Under the pieces are notes generated by a model. That model had not been told where the DNA came from, did no database searches, and worked only from the letters and a program-made list of their open reading frames with translations. The position numbers were made by a program, and so were the translations under genes. Below are positions 44,689 through 55,089 of a DNA stretch of 64,000 nt, piece by piece. This stretch comes from Pseudomonas fragi (GTDB lineage Bacteria; Pseudomonadota; Gammaproteobacteria; Pseudomonadales; Pseudomonadaceae), in the NCBI RefSeq assembly GCF_002269505.1, contig NZ_NQKQ01000021.1, forward strand, positions 1-64,000, written 5' to 3'. How positions within the stretch are numbered: the stretch's first letter is position 1; every line of letters begins with the position of its first letter.

Positions 44689-45403
44689 CACTGGCGCTCA
44701 GCACATAGCCCTTGCCCCACACCGTGCGCACTTCGCGCTGGTGGTAGCCGATGGTCTTGAGTTTGCGCCGGATCTGGCTGATATGCATGTCCAGGCTACG
44801 ATCGTGGGCGGCATAGCCGCGTTGCAAGACCTGCTGATAGAGGAACGCCTTGCTCAGCACCTCGTCGGCATTACGCTGCAAGGTGTCGAGCAGGCGGAAT
44901 TCGCTACGGGTCAAGCCGGCCCATTGCTCGCCACAGCGCACATCACTGCTGTCTTCATCAAACAACAAACCGCTTTCGGGCGCTGGCAGCTGTGCGATAC
45001 CGGCACCCGGCATGCGATCCAGAGCCACGCGACGCAAGATGGCCTGAATGCGCACCCGCAGCTCGGCCATGCTGAAGGGCTTGGGCAGGTAATCATCGGC
45101 GCCCAGCTGGAACCCGCTGATGCGGTCGGCCTCGGCGCCCAGCGCCGACATCAGAATCACCGGCAAAGCGTGGGTCTGGCGCAGTTGCGTAAGTACCTGC
45201 AAGCCGTTCATGCCGGGCAGCAGGATATCCATCAGGACCACGTCGAAGTGTTCCTGCCGGGCCCGGGCCAGACCCTCCTGGCCATTCTGGCACCAGATCA
45301 CGTCGAAGCCGCAGCGCACCAGTTGCTCGTGCAGGTAGGCGCCCAGAACAGGATCGTCTTCGATGGTCAAAAGGCGCGAAGGGCTAACAGCTACGGGATT
45401 CAT
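44678..45403 (-). CDS. PirR/PA0929-like OmpR-type response regulator
   Basis: 241 residues from ATG 45403 (MNPVAVSPSRLLTIEDDP). Receiver with the phospho-Asp in DVVLMDILLPGMNG (about residue 58), Lys in DDYLPKPFSMAEL and a C-terminal winged helix (LTRSEFRLLDTL... DMHISQIRRKLKTIG... VRTVWGKGYVLS). Function follows its adjacent kinase. A TTG 12 bp upstream is an alternative but weaker start. Divergent from gacS. Confidence 0.85.
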   Translation of the reverse strand: MNPVAVSPSRLLTIEDDPVLGAYLHEQLVRCGFDVIWCQNGQEGLARARQEHFDVVLMDILLPGMNGLQVLTQLRQTHALPVILMSALGAEADRISGFQLGADDYLPKPFSMAELRVRIQAILRRVALDRMPGAGIAQLPAPESGLLFDEDSSDVRCGEQWAGLTRSEFRLLDTLQRNADEVLSKAFLYQQVLQRGYAAHDRSLDMHISQIRRKLKTIGYHQREVRTVWGKGYVLSASDAL

Positions 45404-45605
45404 TAGCGTCTGCAAGTAATTCTCAATCGTTGATTATTCAAGATTGAGCCCCTGCGGGCAACCGGCATGGGCTTTACCCGGTCTGATAAACAGAAATTGA
45501 GGGCAAATTTTCAAAGATTTGCCGGGCAGCATATGGCTACACTGCCACCTGATCCCGGCGGGATGCCCGGACCACTCTTAAAAGAATGCAGGGCTGGAGA
45601 GTTGC

Positions 45606-48371
45606 GTGCTTAAAAACCTCGGTATCAAAGGCCGCGTATTGCTGCTTACGTTATTGCCCGTCAGCTTGATGGCAAGCGTGCTCGGCGGCTATTTCACCTG
45701 GCTGCAACAGTCCGAGCTGCAATCACAACTGTTGCAACGCGGCGAAATGATTGCCGAACAACTCGCCCCGCTGGTGGCCCCCGCCATGGGCCGCCACGAC
45801 ACCGCTCTGCTGGCCCGTATCGCCACCGAATCCCTTGAACAACAGGATGTGCGCGCCGTCGCTTTCCTCAACGCCAACCACGAACCGCTGGCCCATGCCG
45901 GGCCGACCATGCTCAATCAGGCTCCGCTGGGCAGCAGTACCCATCTGCAGCAGCGCACCGACAACGATGCCACGCGCTATTTATTGCCAGTGTTTGGCCG
46001 CCATCGCAATCTGGCCGGGGATGTGATCCCCAACGAAGCCCATCGGCTGCTGGGCTGGGTCGAGCTGGAGCTGTCCCATAACGGCATGCTGCTGCGCAGC
46101 TATCGCAATCTGTTTGCCAGCCTGCTGTTGATCGTCACCGGGCTGGTGCTGACCACCCTGCTGGCCTTGCGCATGAGCCGCACCATCAATGCACCGCTGG
46201 GGCAGATCAAGCAAGCCGTGGCCCAGCTCAAGGACGGGCATCTGGAAACCCGCTTGCCGCCCCTGGGCAGCCACGAGCTGGACGAACTGGCCTCGGGCAT
46301 CAACCGCATGGCCGAAACCCTGCACAATGCCCAGGAAGAACTGCAGCACAGCGTCGACCAGGCCACCGAAGACGTGCGCCAGAACCTCGAAACCATCGAA
46401 ATCCAGAATCTGGAACTCGACCTGGCGCGCAAGGAAGCCCTGGAGGCCAGCCGTATAAAGTCCGAATTTTTGGCCAATATGAGCCACGAAATCCGCACTC
46501 CGCTCAACGGCATCCTCGGCTTTACCCACCTGCTGCAAAAAAGCGAGCTGACTGCGCGCCAGTTCGACTACCTGAACACCATTGAAAAATCGGCCGACAA
46601 CCTGCTGGGCATCATCAACGAGATCCTCGATTTTTCGAAGATCGAGGCCGGCAAGCTGGTGCTCGATACCATCCCGTTCAATTTGCGCGACCTGCTGCAA
46701 GACACCCTGACCATTCTTGCCCCTTCGGCCCACGACAAGGGCCTGGAACTGGTCAGCCTGGTGTATCGCGACACCCCGCTGTCGCTGATAGGTGACCCGC
46801 TGCGGCTCAAGCAGATTCTCACCAACCTGATCAACAACGCGATCAAGTTCACCCGCGAAGGCACCATTGCGGTACGCGCAATGCTTGAAGACCAGGATGA
46901 AAACGAAACCGACGGCAGCGTGCAGCTACGTATCAGTGTGCAGGACACCGGCATCGGCCTCACCGCCCAGGATATCCGCGCCCTGTTCCAGGCCTTCAGC
47001 CAGGCCGACAACTCGCTGTCTCGCCAGCCCGGCGGCACCGGCTTGGGCCTGGTGATTTCCAAGCGACTGGTGGAGCAGATGGGCGGCGAAATCGGCGTTG
47101 AAAGCACGCCCGGCGAAGGCTCGGTATTCTGGATCAGCGTCCGGTTGCCCAAAGCCCGCGATGATATCGAAGACTTGCCCGGTGCACCGTTGCTGGGCCG
47201 GCGCGTGGCGATCCTGGAGAAACACGATCTGGCCCGCCAGGCCCTGCACCATCAGCTGGAAGACTGCGGCCTGGAAGTCACGCCTTGCACCACCCTGGAA
47301 AACCTCACCAACTGCGTGACCGGCGCCCACCAGACTGCCCAGGCAATCGACCTCGCCGTACTCGGGGTGACGGCCAATGACACCCCGCCCGAACGCCTCA
47401 ACCAGCATATCTGGGACCTTGAGCACCTGGGCTGCAAAGTCCTGGTCCTGTGCCCGACCACTGAACAGGGGCTGTTCAACACGGTGGTGGACAACCCCCA
47501 CAGCCAGTTGCAGGCCAAACCTGCCTGTACCCGTAAATTGCGCCGGGCCCTGGCCGATCTGATCAGCCCGCGACAAACCCGCAGCGAGCCGGGTGAGCCA
47601 CTGGCCAGCCGCGCGCCGCGCATCCTGTGTGTCGATGACAACCCGGCCAACCTGCTGCTGGTGCAAACCCTGCTTGAAGGCATGGGCGCCAAGGTAACGG
47701 CGGCGGACAGCGGTTATGCCGCCATTGATGCGGTCAAGACGCAAGACTTCGATCTGGTGCTGATGGATGTGCAAATGCCCGGCATGGACGGGCGCGAGAC
47801 CACGGAAGTCCTGCGCCAGTGGGAAAGCGAGCGCCACTGTACGCCGCTGCCGATTGTTGCGCTGACGGCCCACGCCATGGCCAACGAAAAACGCGCCCTG
47901 CTGCAAAGCGGCATGGATGACTACCTGACCAAGCCGATCAGCGAGCGGCAACTGGCTCAGGTGGTATTGAAGTGGACCGGGCTGGCCTTGCGCAATCAGG
48001 CCAGCGATCACCACCACGAACCGCCGCGCCACACCACACAACTGCCCGTACTCGATCACGATGAAGGGCTGCGCCTGGCGGCAGGCAAGGCGGATCTGGC
48101 CATCGACATGCTGGCCATGCTGCTGGCCTCGCTGGAGGCTGACCGTGATGCCATCCGCCAGGCCCGTGAAGCCAGGGACAACAACGCGCTGATCGAACGC
48201 GTCCACCGCTTGCACGGCGCAACCCGCTACTGCGGCGTACCGCAATTGCGTGCGGCCTGCCAGCGCAGCGAGACCCTGCTTAAGCAGGCAAGCCCCAACG
48301 CCGTCGCCGCTCTCGACGAGCTGGACCAGGCCATCACCCGTTTGGCCAAAGAAGCACGCAGTACTGCATAA
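45606..48371 (+). CDS. gacS: Hybrid sensor kinase GacS
   Basis: 921 residues from a GTG start with GGAG 6 nt upstream, beginning MLKNLGIKGRVLLLTLLPV. Order: membrane helix, ~130-residue periplasmic loop, helix, HAMP (~190-240), HisKA with His294 (NMSHEIRTPLNG), ATPase (GGTGLGLVISKRL), receiver with Asp721 (LVLMDVQMPGMDG) and C-terminal HPt with His870 (VHRLHGATRYCG). GacS acts through GacA to turn on Rsm small RNAs and secondary metabolism, biofilm and secretion. Its position next to ldhA is the conserved Pseudomonas one. All three phosphotransfer residues are intact, so the gene looks functional. Confidence 0.96.
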   Translation: MLKNLGIKGRVLLLTLLPVSLMASVLGGYFTWLQQSELQSQLLQRGEMIAEQLAPLVAPAMGRHDTALLARIATESLEQQDVRAVAFLNANHEPLAHAGPTMLNQAPLGSSTHLQQRTDNDATRYLLPVFGRHRNLAGDVIPNEAHRLLGWVELELSHNGMLLRSYRNLFASLLLIVTGLVLTTLLALRMSRTINAPLGQIKQAVAQLKDGHLETRLPPLGSHELDELASGINRMAETLHNAQEELQHSVDQATEDVRQNLETIEIQNLELDLARKEALEASRIKSEFLANMSHEIRTPLNGILGFTHLLQKSELTARQFDYLNTIEKSADNLLGIINEILDFSKIEAGKLVLDTIPFNLRDLLQDTLTILAPSAHDKGLELVSLVYRDTPLSLIGDPLRLKQILTNLINNAIKFTREGTIAVRAMLEDQDENETDGSVQLRISVQDTGIGLTAQDIRALFQAFSQADNSLSRQPGGTGLGLVISKRLVEQMGGEIGVESTPGEGSVFWISVRLPKARDDIEDLPGAPLLGRRVAILEKHDLARQALHHQLEDCGLEVTPCTTLENLTNCVTGAHQTAQAIDLAVLGVTANDTPPERLNQHIWDLEHLGCKVLVLCPTTEQGLFNTVVDNPHSQLQAKPACTRKLRRALADLISPRQTRSEPGEPLASRAPRILCVDDNPANLLLVQTLLEGMGAKVTAADSGYAAIDAVKTQDFDLVLMDVQMPGMDGRETTEVLRQWESERHCTPLPIVALTAHAMANEKRALLQSGMDDYLTKPISERQLAQVVLKWTGLALRNQASDHHHEPPRHTTQLPVLDHDEGLRLAAGKADLAIDMLAMLLASLEADRDAIRQAREARDNNALIERVHRLHGATRYCGVPQLRAACQRSETLLKQASPNAVAALDELDQAITRLAKEARSTA

Positions 48372-48381
48372 CCCGTAATTT

Positions 48382-48485
48382 TGTAGTCGCTGCCGAGGCA
48401 CGAGGTTGCGATGGGCTGCAAAGCGGCCCCGCCCTTGAAGGTCCTGCGGCCCTTATCGCAGCCTCGTACCTCGTCAGCGACTACA
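48382..48485. repeat. Palindromic repeat, TGTAGTCGCTGCC family
   Basis: TGTAGTCGCTGCCGAGGCACGAGG and the complementary CCTCGTCAGCGACTACA enclose a GC-rich centre between gacS and ldhA, which run in the same direction. Confidence 0.9.
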
Positions 48486-48516
48486 TTGTTCAGGCTCACA
48501 CACCAAGGAAGACCCC

Positions 48517-49506
48517 ATGCGCACGATTCTATTCAGCAGCCAGACCTACGACCGCGACAGCTTTACCGCAGCGGCACAAGATGACGGCAACGAGCTGCAC
48601 TTCCAGCCGGCGCGCCTGACCCTGGACACCGCAGCGCTGGCCCATGACTACGAAGTGGTCTGCCCATTTATCAATGACGACCTCAGCGCCCCGGTACTGG
48701 AGCAACTCGCCGCCGGCAATACGCGGCTGATCGCCCTGCGTTCGGCCGGCTACAACCATGTCGACCTGCCCGCCGCCAAACGCCTGGGCCTGAGTGTGGT
48801 GCGCGTACCCGCATACTCGCCCCACGCCGTCGCGGAACATGCCGTGGCCCTTATCCTGGCGCTCAACCGCCGCTTGCACCGCGCCTACAATCGCACCCGC
48901 GAAGGCGACTTCACCCTGCACGGGCTGACCGGCTTTGACCTGGTGGGCAAAACCGTGGGGGTGGTCGGTACCGGCCAGATCGGCGCCACGTTCGGCAAGA
49001 TCATGGCCGGGTTCGGCTGCAAGCTCATGTGTTTTGACCCGTACCCAAACGCCGAACTGCTGGCACTCGGGGCTCAGTATGTCAGCCTGCCCGAGCTGCT
49101 GGCCGGTTCGCATATCATCTCCCTGCACTGCCCGCTGACCGCTGACAACAAGCACCTGATCAACGCCGCCAGCCTGGCCACCCTCAAGCATGGCGCCATG
49201 CTGATCAACACCGGACGCGGCGCACTGGTCGACACTCCGGCACTGATCGAAGCACTGAAAAACGGTCAACTGGGCTATCTGGGCCTGGACGTCTACGAGG
49301 AAGAAGCCCAGTTGTTTTTCGAGGACCGCTCCGATCTGCCTTTGCAGGATGATGTGCTGGCACGGCTGCTGACCTTCCCCAATGTGATCATTACCGCCCA
49401 TCAGGCGTTTCTGACCCGCGAGGCGTTGAATGCAATCGCCAGCACGACCCTGAGCAATATCGTGGCCTGGAAAAACGGCGTGGCGCAAAACCTGATCGAA
49501 GGTTGA
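48517..49506 (+). CDS. ldhA: D-lactate dehydrogenase (fermentative, NAD-dependent)
   Basis: 329 residues. NAD fold motif VGVVGTGQIGATFG (about 145-158), catalytic Arg in ALRSAGYNHVDL/INTGRGALVDT region, Glu in DVYEEEAQLFFED and His in ITAHQAFLTREAL. It reduces pyruvate to D-lactate and serves redox balance at low oxygen. The sequence is that of the E. coli LdhA type within the D-2-hydroxyacid dehydrogenase superfamily. Directly downstream of gacS but separated by a repeat. Confidence 0.93.
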   Translation: MRTILFSSQTYDRDSFTAAAQDDGNELHFQPARLTLDTAALAHDYEVVCPFINDDLSAPVLEQLAAGNTRLIALRSAGYNHVDLPAAKRLGLSVVRVPAYSPHAVAEHAVALILALNRRLHRAYNRTREGDFTLHGLTGFDLVGKTVGVVGTGQIGATFGKIMAGFGCKLMCFDPYPNAELLALGAQYVSLPELLAGSHIISLHCPLTADNKHLINAASLATLKHGAMLINTGRGALVDTPALIEALKNGQLGYLGLDVYEEEAQLFFEDRSDLPLQDDVLARLLTFPNVIITAHQAFLTREALNAIASTTLSNIVAWKNGVAQNLIEG

Positions 49507-49557
49507 GCCTGGACGTTGATGCCTGCGTGCTAGCATAGCGACTTACTTGGAGGACCC

Positions 49558-49995
49558 ATGGTCGAACACGATTTTCGCTACAGCCTGCTTAACCCGCAGC
49601 ACACCCTGATTGAATGCCGCGCTCTGGCGCCGGGCCTGTATCAAGTCACCGGCAACGGTGGTTCGATTCAAGCCGGTGACGTGCTGATTGTGTCCCTCAA
49701 AGGCAGCAAGACCTTGTCCATGCGCTTGAGCGTCGACAAGGTTCGTCACCTGATCAACCCGCGCGGCCAATGGGTTGCCGTGACCAAGGGGCCGGTTTTC
49801 GGCGAATTGGCGATTCATGAGTGGCAGGTCAACTGCGATGCTTGCGCCAAAGAACTGAAATTCGAGTTCGCGGTGGACGCCAAACTTGGCACCAAGGCCC
49901 AAAAGCCTGCAGCCACGGCGCGCATTGCCGAGCTGGGCTGGAGCACTGAAGGCAGCAAGCATGTGTGCCCGCAATGCCAAAAGGCCGCGCAATGA
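49558..49995 (+). CDS. Uncharacterised protein with two CxxC motifs
   Basis: 145 residues, MVEHDFRYSLLNPQHTLIEC.... The C-terminal half carries CDAC (about 96-99) and CPQC near the end (about 138-141), which could bind zinc as a split ribbon. There is no signal peptide. GGAGG lies 5-6 nt before the ATG. It overlaps the following lipoprotein gene by 4 bp (ATGA). Homologues next to ldhA exist in other Pseudomonas; the role is unknown to me. Confidence 0.8.
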   Translation: MVEHDFRYSLLNPQHTLIECRALAPGLYQVTGNGGSIQAGDVLIVSLKGSKTLSMRLSVDKVRHLINPRGQWVAVTKGPVFGELAIHEWQVNCDACAKELKFEFAVDAKLGTKAQKPAATARIAELGWSTEGSKHVCPQCQKAAQ

Positions 49996-50396
49996 AGCAG
50001 CTGATCCTGCTGGCCGTACTGGGCGCAAGCCTGGCGGGCTGTGCGGGTGACCCGGTGAAGTTGCAGCAGAACCACACCTACATGCTGGAGTGGATCGGCG
50101 AACGACCGCTGATCGACAACAGCCACCTGACCGTTACCCTGGACGATGCTGGCCGGGCCTATGGCAGTGGCGGTTGCAATCACTGGTTCGCGCCCTACAC
50201 CCTGGACGGCGACAAGCTGACCTTTGGTGGCGTGGGCAGCACCCGCAAGGCCTGTGCACCGGCGCTGATGGAGCAGGAACAGCGATTCTTCGAAGCCCTG
50301 CAAACCGTCCAGCGCTGGGACATTTCGCCGATCGAGCAGGTGCGCTTCTGGCCTGCCGAAGGCAAGCCGCTACGGCTTTGGTCTGAAGAAGGCTGA
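49992..50396 (+). CDS. META-domain (HslJ-like) lipoprotein
   Basis: 134 residues from ATG 49992, overlapping the previous stop. Signal peptide with lipobox LAVLGASLAGCAGD, then a META domain including YGSGGCNHWFAPYTLDGDKL and STRKACAPALMEQEQRFFEAL, as in HslJ and related envelope proteins. It may aid envelope stress or antibiotic tolerance; that rests only on the family. An in-frame extension to 49965 is not used. Confidence 0.85.
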   Translation: MKQLILLAVLGASLAGCAGDPVKLQQNHTYMLEWIGERPLIDNSHLTVTLDDAGRAYGSGGCNHWFAPYTLDGDKLTFGGVGSTRKACAPALMEQEQRFFEALQTVQRWDISPIEQVRFWPAEGKPLRLWSEEG

Positions 50397-50404
50397 TAGA
50401 CGCC

Positions 50405-50512
50405 GCCCTCACCCCAACCCTCTCCCAAAGGGAGAGGGGGCTGATTGTTGGTGATATTGAAACCAAGCACGGTCAGTCCCCTCTCCCTCCGGGAGAGGGC
50501 TAGGGTGAGGGT
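50405..50512. repeat. Large inverted intergenic repeat, CCCTCACC/CCTCTCCC family
   Basis: CCCTCACCCCAACCCTCTCCC at the left and GGGAGAGGGCTAGGGTGAGGG at the right form a ~108-bp palindrome. Each half contains its own small palindrome (CCCTCTCCC...GGGAGAGGG). It lies between convergent genes. Related pieces are at 28880-28923 and 63424-63460. Confidence 0.85.
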
Positions 50513-50530
50513 TGCTCTTGCTCTTGGTTC

Positions 50531-50995
50531 TCAGGCCCCCCTGAGTTCCTTGATCTTGGCCAGCACCCCGGCCGCCGTCTGTTCGCCCATCAACGTTGCC
50601 CGCACCTTGCCCTTCTCATCCAGGATGTAGGTCACTGGCAGTGCTTCGCTGCGCGGCAGATCGAACACTTCAGCCGGATCCTGCGCCAGCACGGTAAAGG
50701 TGATGCCCAGCGCAGCACTCGCGTCGCTCAGCTCCTTGCCCTGCAACCCATCGAAATTGACCCCAAAAACGCCTACCGACTGCCCCTGCAGCTGTTTTTC
50801 CAGCGAGTTCAGTTCAGGAATCTCGAGGCGGCACGGGCCACACCACTCAGCCCAGTAATTGATGACCTTCCATTGTTTGTCCAGACGCTCAGACGCGATC
50901 TTCTGTCCGTGTTGATCGACCCCATAATCATTTCCGCAACCAGCCAGCAGTAATGTGGCAGTGACGGCAGCTACTGCCATGAGTCGCTTTAACAT
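50531..50995 (-). CDS. TlpA-like thioredoxin-fold lipoprotein
   Basis: 154 residues from ATG 50995 (MLKRLMAVAAVTATLLLAGCGN), with a lipobox LLAGC and the redox motif WCGPC in VINYWAEWCGPCRLEIPEL; cis-proline in ALPVTYI. Membrane-tethered thiol-disulfide reductase in the periplasm, perhaps serving cytochrome or protein maturation. The start was chosen for the signal peptide, ten residues inside a longer frame. Confidence 0.88.
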   Translation of the reverse strand: MLKRLMAVAAVTATLLLAGCGNDYGVDQHGQKIASERLDKQWKVINYWAEWCGPCRLEIPELNSLEKQLQGQSVGVFGVNFDGLQGKELSDASAALGITFTVLAQDPAEVFDLPRSEALPVTYILDEKGKVRATLMGEQTAAGVLAKIKELRGA

Positions 50996-51121
50996 GTGTT
51001 GATCCTTCTCGGTGAATACAAACAAAAAGCCATTAGCGAGCGGCCATTTACCGCATACGGTTCAGGCGCGCCCGTCAGGCGGGTAGAATAGCCGCCACCT
51101 TACGCAAGATGCGACCCGCAC

Positions 51122-52477
<1,356 letters not shown>

Positions 52478-52487
52478 TGCAGCTGTT

Positions 52488-52538
52488 GTGGGAGCGGGCC
52501 TGCTCGCGAACGGCCTTCGCGAGCAGGCTCGCTCCCAC
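52488..52538. repeat. REP palindrome, compact
   Basis: GTGGGAGCGGGCCTGCTCGCGAA is followed after six bases by its near complement TTCGCGAGCAGGCTCGCTCCCAC between convergent genes. Confidence 0.92.
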
Positions 52539-52558
52539 GATTGAAGTTGCTCGGCGGC

Positions 52559-53230
52559 TTAGTGATTCACCGTAAACGCCAGCATCTGTGACAGCTGGCA
52601 CATTGGCCGGCCACTTTCGGCGTGCCACTGGTTGAATGCGTTCTGCACAATCGCCAGATCGCGCAGGCTGGTAGGGGCCTTGTCCACCAGCTTCTGCGCG
52701 TTCAGCGCGGCCACCACGTCATAGCTGGGCACAAAAGTGTCCTTGCCGACCATGCGCAAAAAGCGTGGAGCCGACAAACCACCCAACTGATGCCCATGCT
52801 TGGCCAGGTACTTCCACAACCCGACGATATCGGTCACAGGCCATTGGGCGATAAACGCGCCGAAGCTGCCGTGTTCATGGGTGATGTCGAGCACCATCTG
52901 GGCATTGCGCGGCACGCTTTTAAGCTTGCCCAGATGGCGGATGATCCGCGCATCCTGCATCAAACGCTCAAGGTGCTCGGCGCCCATCAGCACCACTTTT
53001 TCCGGGTCGAAACCAAAGAACACTTCTTCGAACACGGGCCACTTGGCATCGACCACGCTGTGCTTGAGGCCGGCGCGAAACACACGCAGGGCCAGGGTCG
53101 ACAGGTAGCGATCATCGCTGATCTGGCGCAATTGTTCCGCGGTTTTCGGGACGGGCAATTGGGCTTCAAGTGCGGCTGACGAACCGAAACGGTTCAAACA
53201 GTATTCGTGCAGCCATTTGTAGTCGCGCAT
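52559..53230 (-). CDS. TAG-like DNA-3-methyladenine glycosylase I family protein
   Basis: 223 residues from ATG 53230 (MRDYKWLHEYCLNRFG). The family traits are an all-helical fold with SDDRYLSTLALRVFRAGLKHSVVDAKWPVFEEVFFGFDPEKV and LSAPRFLRMVGKDTFVPSYDVVAAL. Compared with classical Tag, the N-terminal zinc-binding segment (CxW) is not evident, so it may be a divergent branch with altered substrate. Lies downstream of ttcA on the same strand, 18 bp away. Confidence 0.78.
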   Translation of the reverse strand: MRDYKWLHEYCLNRFGSSAALEAQLPVPKTAEQLRQISDDRYLSTLALRVFRAGLKHSVVDAKWPVFEEVFFGFDPEKVVLMGAEHLERLMQDARIIRHLGKLKSVPRNAQMVLDITHEHGSFGAFIAQWPVTDIVGLWKYLAKHGHQLGGLSAPRFLRMVGKDTFVPSYDVVAALNAQKLVDKAPTSLRDLAIVQNAFNQWHAESGRPMCQLSQMLAFTVNH

Positions 53231-53248
53231 GCCCTCTCCTCTTGGCAA

Positions 53249-54073
53249 TTACAGATTGAGCAGGTTGACGAAGCGCGGTGCGGCGCTTTCGTCGATCTTC
53301 AGGCTCGTAAAATCAAACAGGTTACGGTCGGCCAATTGCGACGGGATCACGTTCTGCAAGCTGCGAAAGATACTCTCGGTGCGGCCCGGCGTCTTGCGGT
53401 CCCACTCCTGGAGCATGTCCTTGACCACCTGACGCTGCAGGTTCTCCTGGGAACCACAGAGGTTGCACGGGATGATCGGGAACTGCTGCCAGTCGGAGTA
53501 AGCCTGGATGTCCTTCTCGTTGCAGTACGCCAGCGGGCGGATCACCACGTTGCGCCCGTCATCGGAGCGCAGCTTGGGCGGCATCGCCTTGAGCGTGCCG
53601 TTGAAGAACATATTGAGGAAGAAGGTTTCGACAATGTCATCACGATGATGCCCAAGGGCCATCTTGGTTGCGCCGATCTCATCGGCAAAGGTGTACAAGG
53701 TGCCACGGCGCAAGCGCGAACACAGCGAGCAGGTGGTCTTGCCTTCGGGGATCAGTTCCTTGACCACCGAGTAAGTATCTTTTTCAACGATGTGGTATTC
53801 CACACCCAGCGACTTGAGATAAGCCGGCAGCACGTCTTCGGGAAAACCCGGCTGTTTCTGGTCCATGTTCACGGCCACGATCTCGAACTGGATCGGCGCG
53901 ACTTTCTGCAGGTGCAGCAACACATCGAGCAGGGTGTAGCTGTCCTTGCCGCCCGACAGGCACACCATCACCTTGTCGCCGTGCTCAATCATGTTGAAGT
54001 CGGCTACAGCCTCACCGGTCAAGCGACGCAGGCGTTTCTGGAGTTTGATTTGAGAGACCGAGTGAGTGCCCAT
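53249..54073 (-). CDS. ttcA: tRNA 2-thiocytidine biosynthesis protein TtcA
   Basis: 274 residues with the PP-loop [10 protein letters not shown] (about 35-44), and two CxxC motifs, CSLC (about 117-120) and CNLC (about 208-211), which hold the iron-sulfur cluster. TtcA thiolates C32 in certain tRNAs. [17 protein letters not shown] is the conserved HxxDD-type motif of the family. Starts at ATG 54073. Confidence 0.96.
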   Translation of the reverse strand: MGTHSVSQIKLQKRLRRLTGEAVADFNMIEHGDKVMVCLSGGKDSYTLLDVLLHLQKVAPIQFEIVAVNMDQKQPGFPEDVLPAYLKSLGVEYHIVEKDTYSVVKELIPEGKTTCSLCSRLRRGTLYTFADEIGATKMALGHHRDDIVETFFLNMFFNGTLKAMPPKLRSDDGRNVVIRPLAYCNEKDIQAYSDWQQFPIIPCNLCGSQENLQRQVVKDMLQEWDRKTPGRTESIFRSLQNVIPSQLADRNLFDFTSLKIDESAAPRFVNLLNL

Positions 54074-54340
54074 AGCGCTTCAATTCCGCGAGTTAAGACC
54101 AAAAGCCGGGGATTTTACCGAAAAAAACCGACCAACCAACCCCTTGCCCGCCTAAAGACAGCAATGCGATAAGCCCGCATCTGACAGCACAATAAGCTCT
54201 AAGGAGGCGGATATAGGGGGCCCCAGGTTTCCTATACTTGTCACCAAGGCCGCACGCCTGTCTGCTTTCCAATACGTTATGGCTGCGCGACCGGCACGCG
54301 TCCCACTGGGGGCGATGCGTCTTAAACAGGAGCGACAGCC

Positions 54341-54943
54341 ATGATCCATCACGTTGTGGGCCTTTTCACCCACCCCGATAAAGAATGGCGCGAAATACGT
54401 GGCGATGCCGAAGAAAGCATCGGCCATATGTATTTCACGCACACGTTAATTCTGGCAGCGATTCCGGCCATCTCTGCGTTTATTGGCACTACCCAGGTAG
54501 GCTGGGTGATCGGTAACCGCGCGCCGGTGATGCTGACCATGGACAGCGCCTTGTGGATGACCCTGTTGTCCTACGCCGCCATGCTGGTGGGCGTGGCCGT
54601 GATGGGCGCATTCATTCACTGGATGGCCCGTACCTACGATGCACAACCCAGCCTGCAGCGTTGCGTGGCCTTCGCCACCTACACCGCGACCCCGCTGTTT
54701 ATCGGCGGGCTGGCGGCGCTGTATCCGCATATGTGGCTGGGCATGATGGTGGGCACTGCCGCCATTTGCTACACCGTGTACTTACTGTACGTGGGCCTGC
54801 CGACCTTTATGAATATCGACCCGGACGAAGGCTTCCTGTTTTCCAGCTCGGTGCTGGCAGTGGGCCTGGTGGTACTGGTGGCGATCATGGCCTTTACCGT
54901 GATTGTCTGGGGCCTGGGTGTCGGGCCCGTGTATACCAACTAG
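54341..54943 (+). CDS. Yip1-family membrane protein
   Basis: 200 residues: short soluble N-terminus MIHHVVGLFTHPDKEWREIRG, then five predicted helices, with a GVAVMGAFIHWMARTYDA loop and C-terminal ILVLVAIMAFTVIVWGLG-type helix. These traits fit the bacterial YIP1 family of inner-membrane proteins of unknown function. AGGAG is upstream of the ATG. Divergent from ttcA across a 267-bp spacer. Confidence 0.82.
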   Translation: MIHHVVGLFTHPDKEWREIRGDAEESIGHMYFTHTLILAAIPAISAFIGTTQVGWVIGNRAPVMLTMDSALWMTLLSYAAMLVGVAVMGAFIHWMARTYDAQPSLQRCVAFATYTATPLFIGGLAALYPHMWLGMMVGTAAICYTVYLLYVGLPTFMNIDPDEGFLFSSSVLAVGLVVLVAIMAFTVIVWGLGVGPVYTN

Positions 54944-54950
54944 GCCACAA

Positions 54951-55008
54951 CCCGTGGGAGCGAGCCTGCTAGCGATTGCTGTTCGCGAGCAGGCTCGCTC
55001 CCACCGGG
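54951..55008. repeat. REP palindrome, one arm mutated
   Basis: CCCGTGGGAGCGAGCCTGCTAGCGA pairs with TTCGCGAGCAGGCTCGCTCCCACCGGG; the left arm has CTAGCGA where others have CTCGCGA. Confidence 0.9.
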
Positions 55009-55089
55009 AGCATAAAGACCATTGGGCGCCAACAGGTTCGCAACCCCACCGCTTGCGGCATAATCGCCGGCTCTGGAGAACCGAACCGC

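Noticed and set aside
54152-54442. Minus-strand frame of 96 codons upstream of the Yip1 gene
   Set aside because: It overlaps the Yip1 start on the other strand, has no ribosome-binding site and an irregular composition.
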